From an archaeon (GTDB lineage Archaea > Micrarchaeota > Micrarchaeia > Anstonellales > Bilamarchaeaceae): a stretch of DNA of 5,011 bases. The stretch lies in NCBI GenBank assembly GCA_020052325.1, contig JAGVPF010000061.1:1-5011 (forward strand), in the 5' to 3' direction. A model generated the notes under the pieces. The model worked only from the letters and a program-made list of their open reading frames with translations, was not told the origin of the DNA and did no database searches. The first letter of the stretch is position 1. Each line of letters opens with the position of its first letter. Position numbers and translations under genes: made by a program. This document shows, one piece after another, positions 4,464 through 5,011 of this stretch.

Positions 4464-4469
4464 CGTATC

Positions 4470-5011
4470 ATGTCGCTTAAGCAAACTGACAGCGCAGTTT
4501 TCGGATTGATTGAGAAGGAGCTGGACTACCAGAAGAAGACCCTGAGGCTCATTGCCTCCGAGAACTACGCCAGCAAAGCGGTCATGGAAGCGACCGGTTC
4601 AGTGCTGACGAACAAGTATGCCGAAGGGTACCCGAAGAAAAGGTATTATGCCGGCAATGCCTTTGTCGATGAGATTGAGCTGCTCGCCATCGAGCGCGCA
4701 AAGAAGCTGTTCAATGTCGGGCATGCGAACGTGCAGCCACATGCCGGCGCGTCTGCGAATATCGCCGCGTTTTTCGCCTTCCTCGAGGTCGGGGACAGGT
4801 TCATGGGCCTCGACCTTGCAAATGGGGGCCACCTCACCCACGGCTCGCCCGTTAATTTCTCGGGCAAATGGTTCAAGCCCTGCGCATATACGGTCGATAA
4901 GAAGACCGAGGCGCTGGATTATGATGCAATCCGGAAAAGGGCGCTTGAGGAAAAGCCGAAGCTGATAATCTGCGGCTACACGGCGTATCCGCTGATAATC
5001 GACTTCAAGGC
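4470..5011 (+). CDS. glyA: serine hydroxymethyltransferase, N-terminal part (3' partial)
   Basis: PLP enzyme of the cytoplasm that interconverts serine and glycine, passing the one-carbon unit to a tetrahydropterin carrier. The first 180 residues are present and match the family throughout: [11 protein letters not shown] (25-35), [13 protein letters not shown] (43-55) with KRYYAG (57-62) after it, [13 protein letters not shown] (85-97, phosphate-binding region), [18 protein letters not shown] (116-133, with the His that stacks on PLP), and ICGYTAYP (167-174). The PLP-binding lysine lies beyond the window. The protein begins close to the usual N-terminus with no extension. A strong ribosome site precedes it. 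It is divergent from tRNA-Ser and probably shares its TATA box; no downstream gene is visible. Confidence 0.97.
   Translation, partial: MSLKQTDSAVFGLIEKELDYQKKTLRLIASENYASKAVMEATGSVLTNKYAEGYPKKRYYAGNAFVDEIELLAIERAKKLFNVGHANVQPHAGASANIAAFFAFLEVGDRFMGLDLANGGHLTHGSPVNFSGKWFKPCAYTVDKKTEALDYDAIRKRALEEKPKLIICGYTAYPLIIDFK

Overview
The window is archaeal. The evidence is an archaeal-type cytidylate kinase followed by a Cbf5-type pseudouridine synthase, archaeal TATA boxes 25-30 bases upstream of starts, and a serine tRNA with two introns bounded by bulge-helix-bulge motifs and no encoded CCA. The compact Cbf5 (284 residues), dense packing, overlapping gene ends and small Cys-rich exported proteins suggest a small-genome lineage, perhaps DPANN-like (Micrarchaeota or Diapherotrites), but the lineage is a guess.

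Layout. Bases 1-1789 (+) form a tightly coupled run: the tail of an unidentified gene, cmk, the TruB/Cbf5 gene and a two-helix DUF202 membrane protein. The first three genes are joined by ATGA stop/start overlaps, and a fourth such overlap is available at the DUF202 gene. This run meets thiI (-, 1786-2928) tail to tail, with the two stop codons overlapping. Upstream of thiI on the same strand is a Cys-rich lipoprotein (2963-3580). It diverges from a small Cys-rich secreted protein (+, 3646-3945), and both appear to fire from one shared TATA box.

Bases 3946-4469 hold no protein gene but are far from empty. On the minus strand lies tRNA-Ser(GGA), 4191-4392, carrying an 80-base intron at 29/30 and a 39-base intron at 37/38; the spliced product is a perfect 83-base class II cloverleaf. 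Past its 3' end are a strong hairpin followed by T7, two more hairpins, and two extra copies (one exact over 12 bases, one degenerate) of the tRNA 3'-end sequence. From 4470 to the window end is the start of glyA (+), which appears to share a TATA box with the tRNA gene.

How the genes relate. Several genes act on RNA maturation or tRNA: Cbf5/TruB (pseudouridine), ThiI (4-thiouridine at U8; the tRNA here has U8) and the tRNA itself. GlyA consumes serine, while the divergent RNA carries serine. The two exported Cys-rich proteins look like a separate surface module of unknown role.
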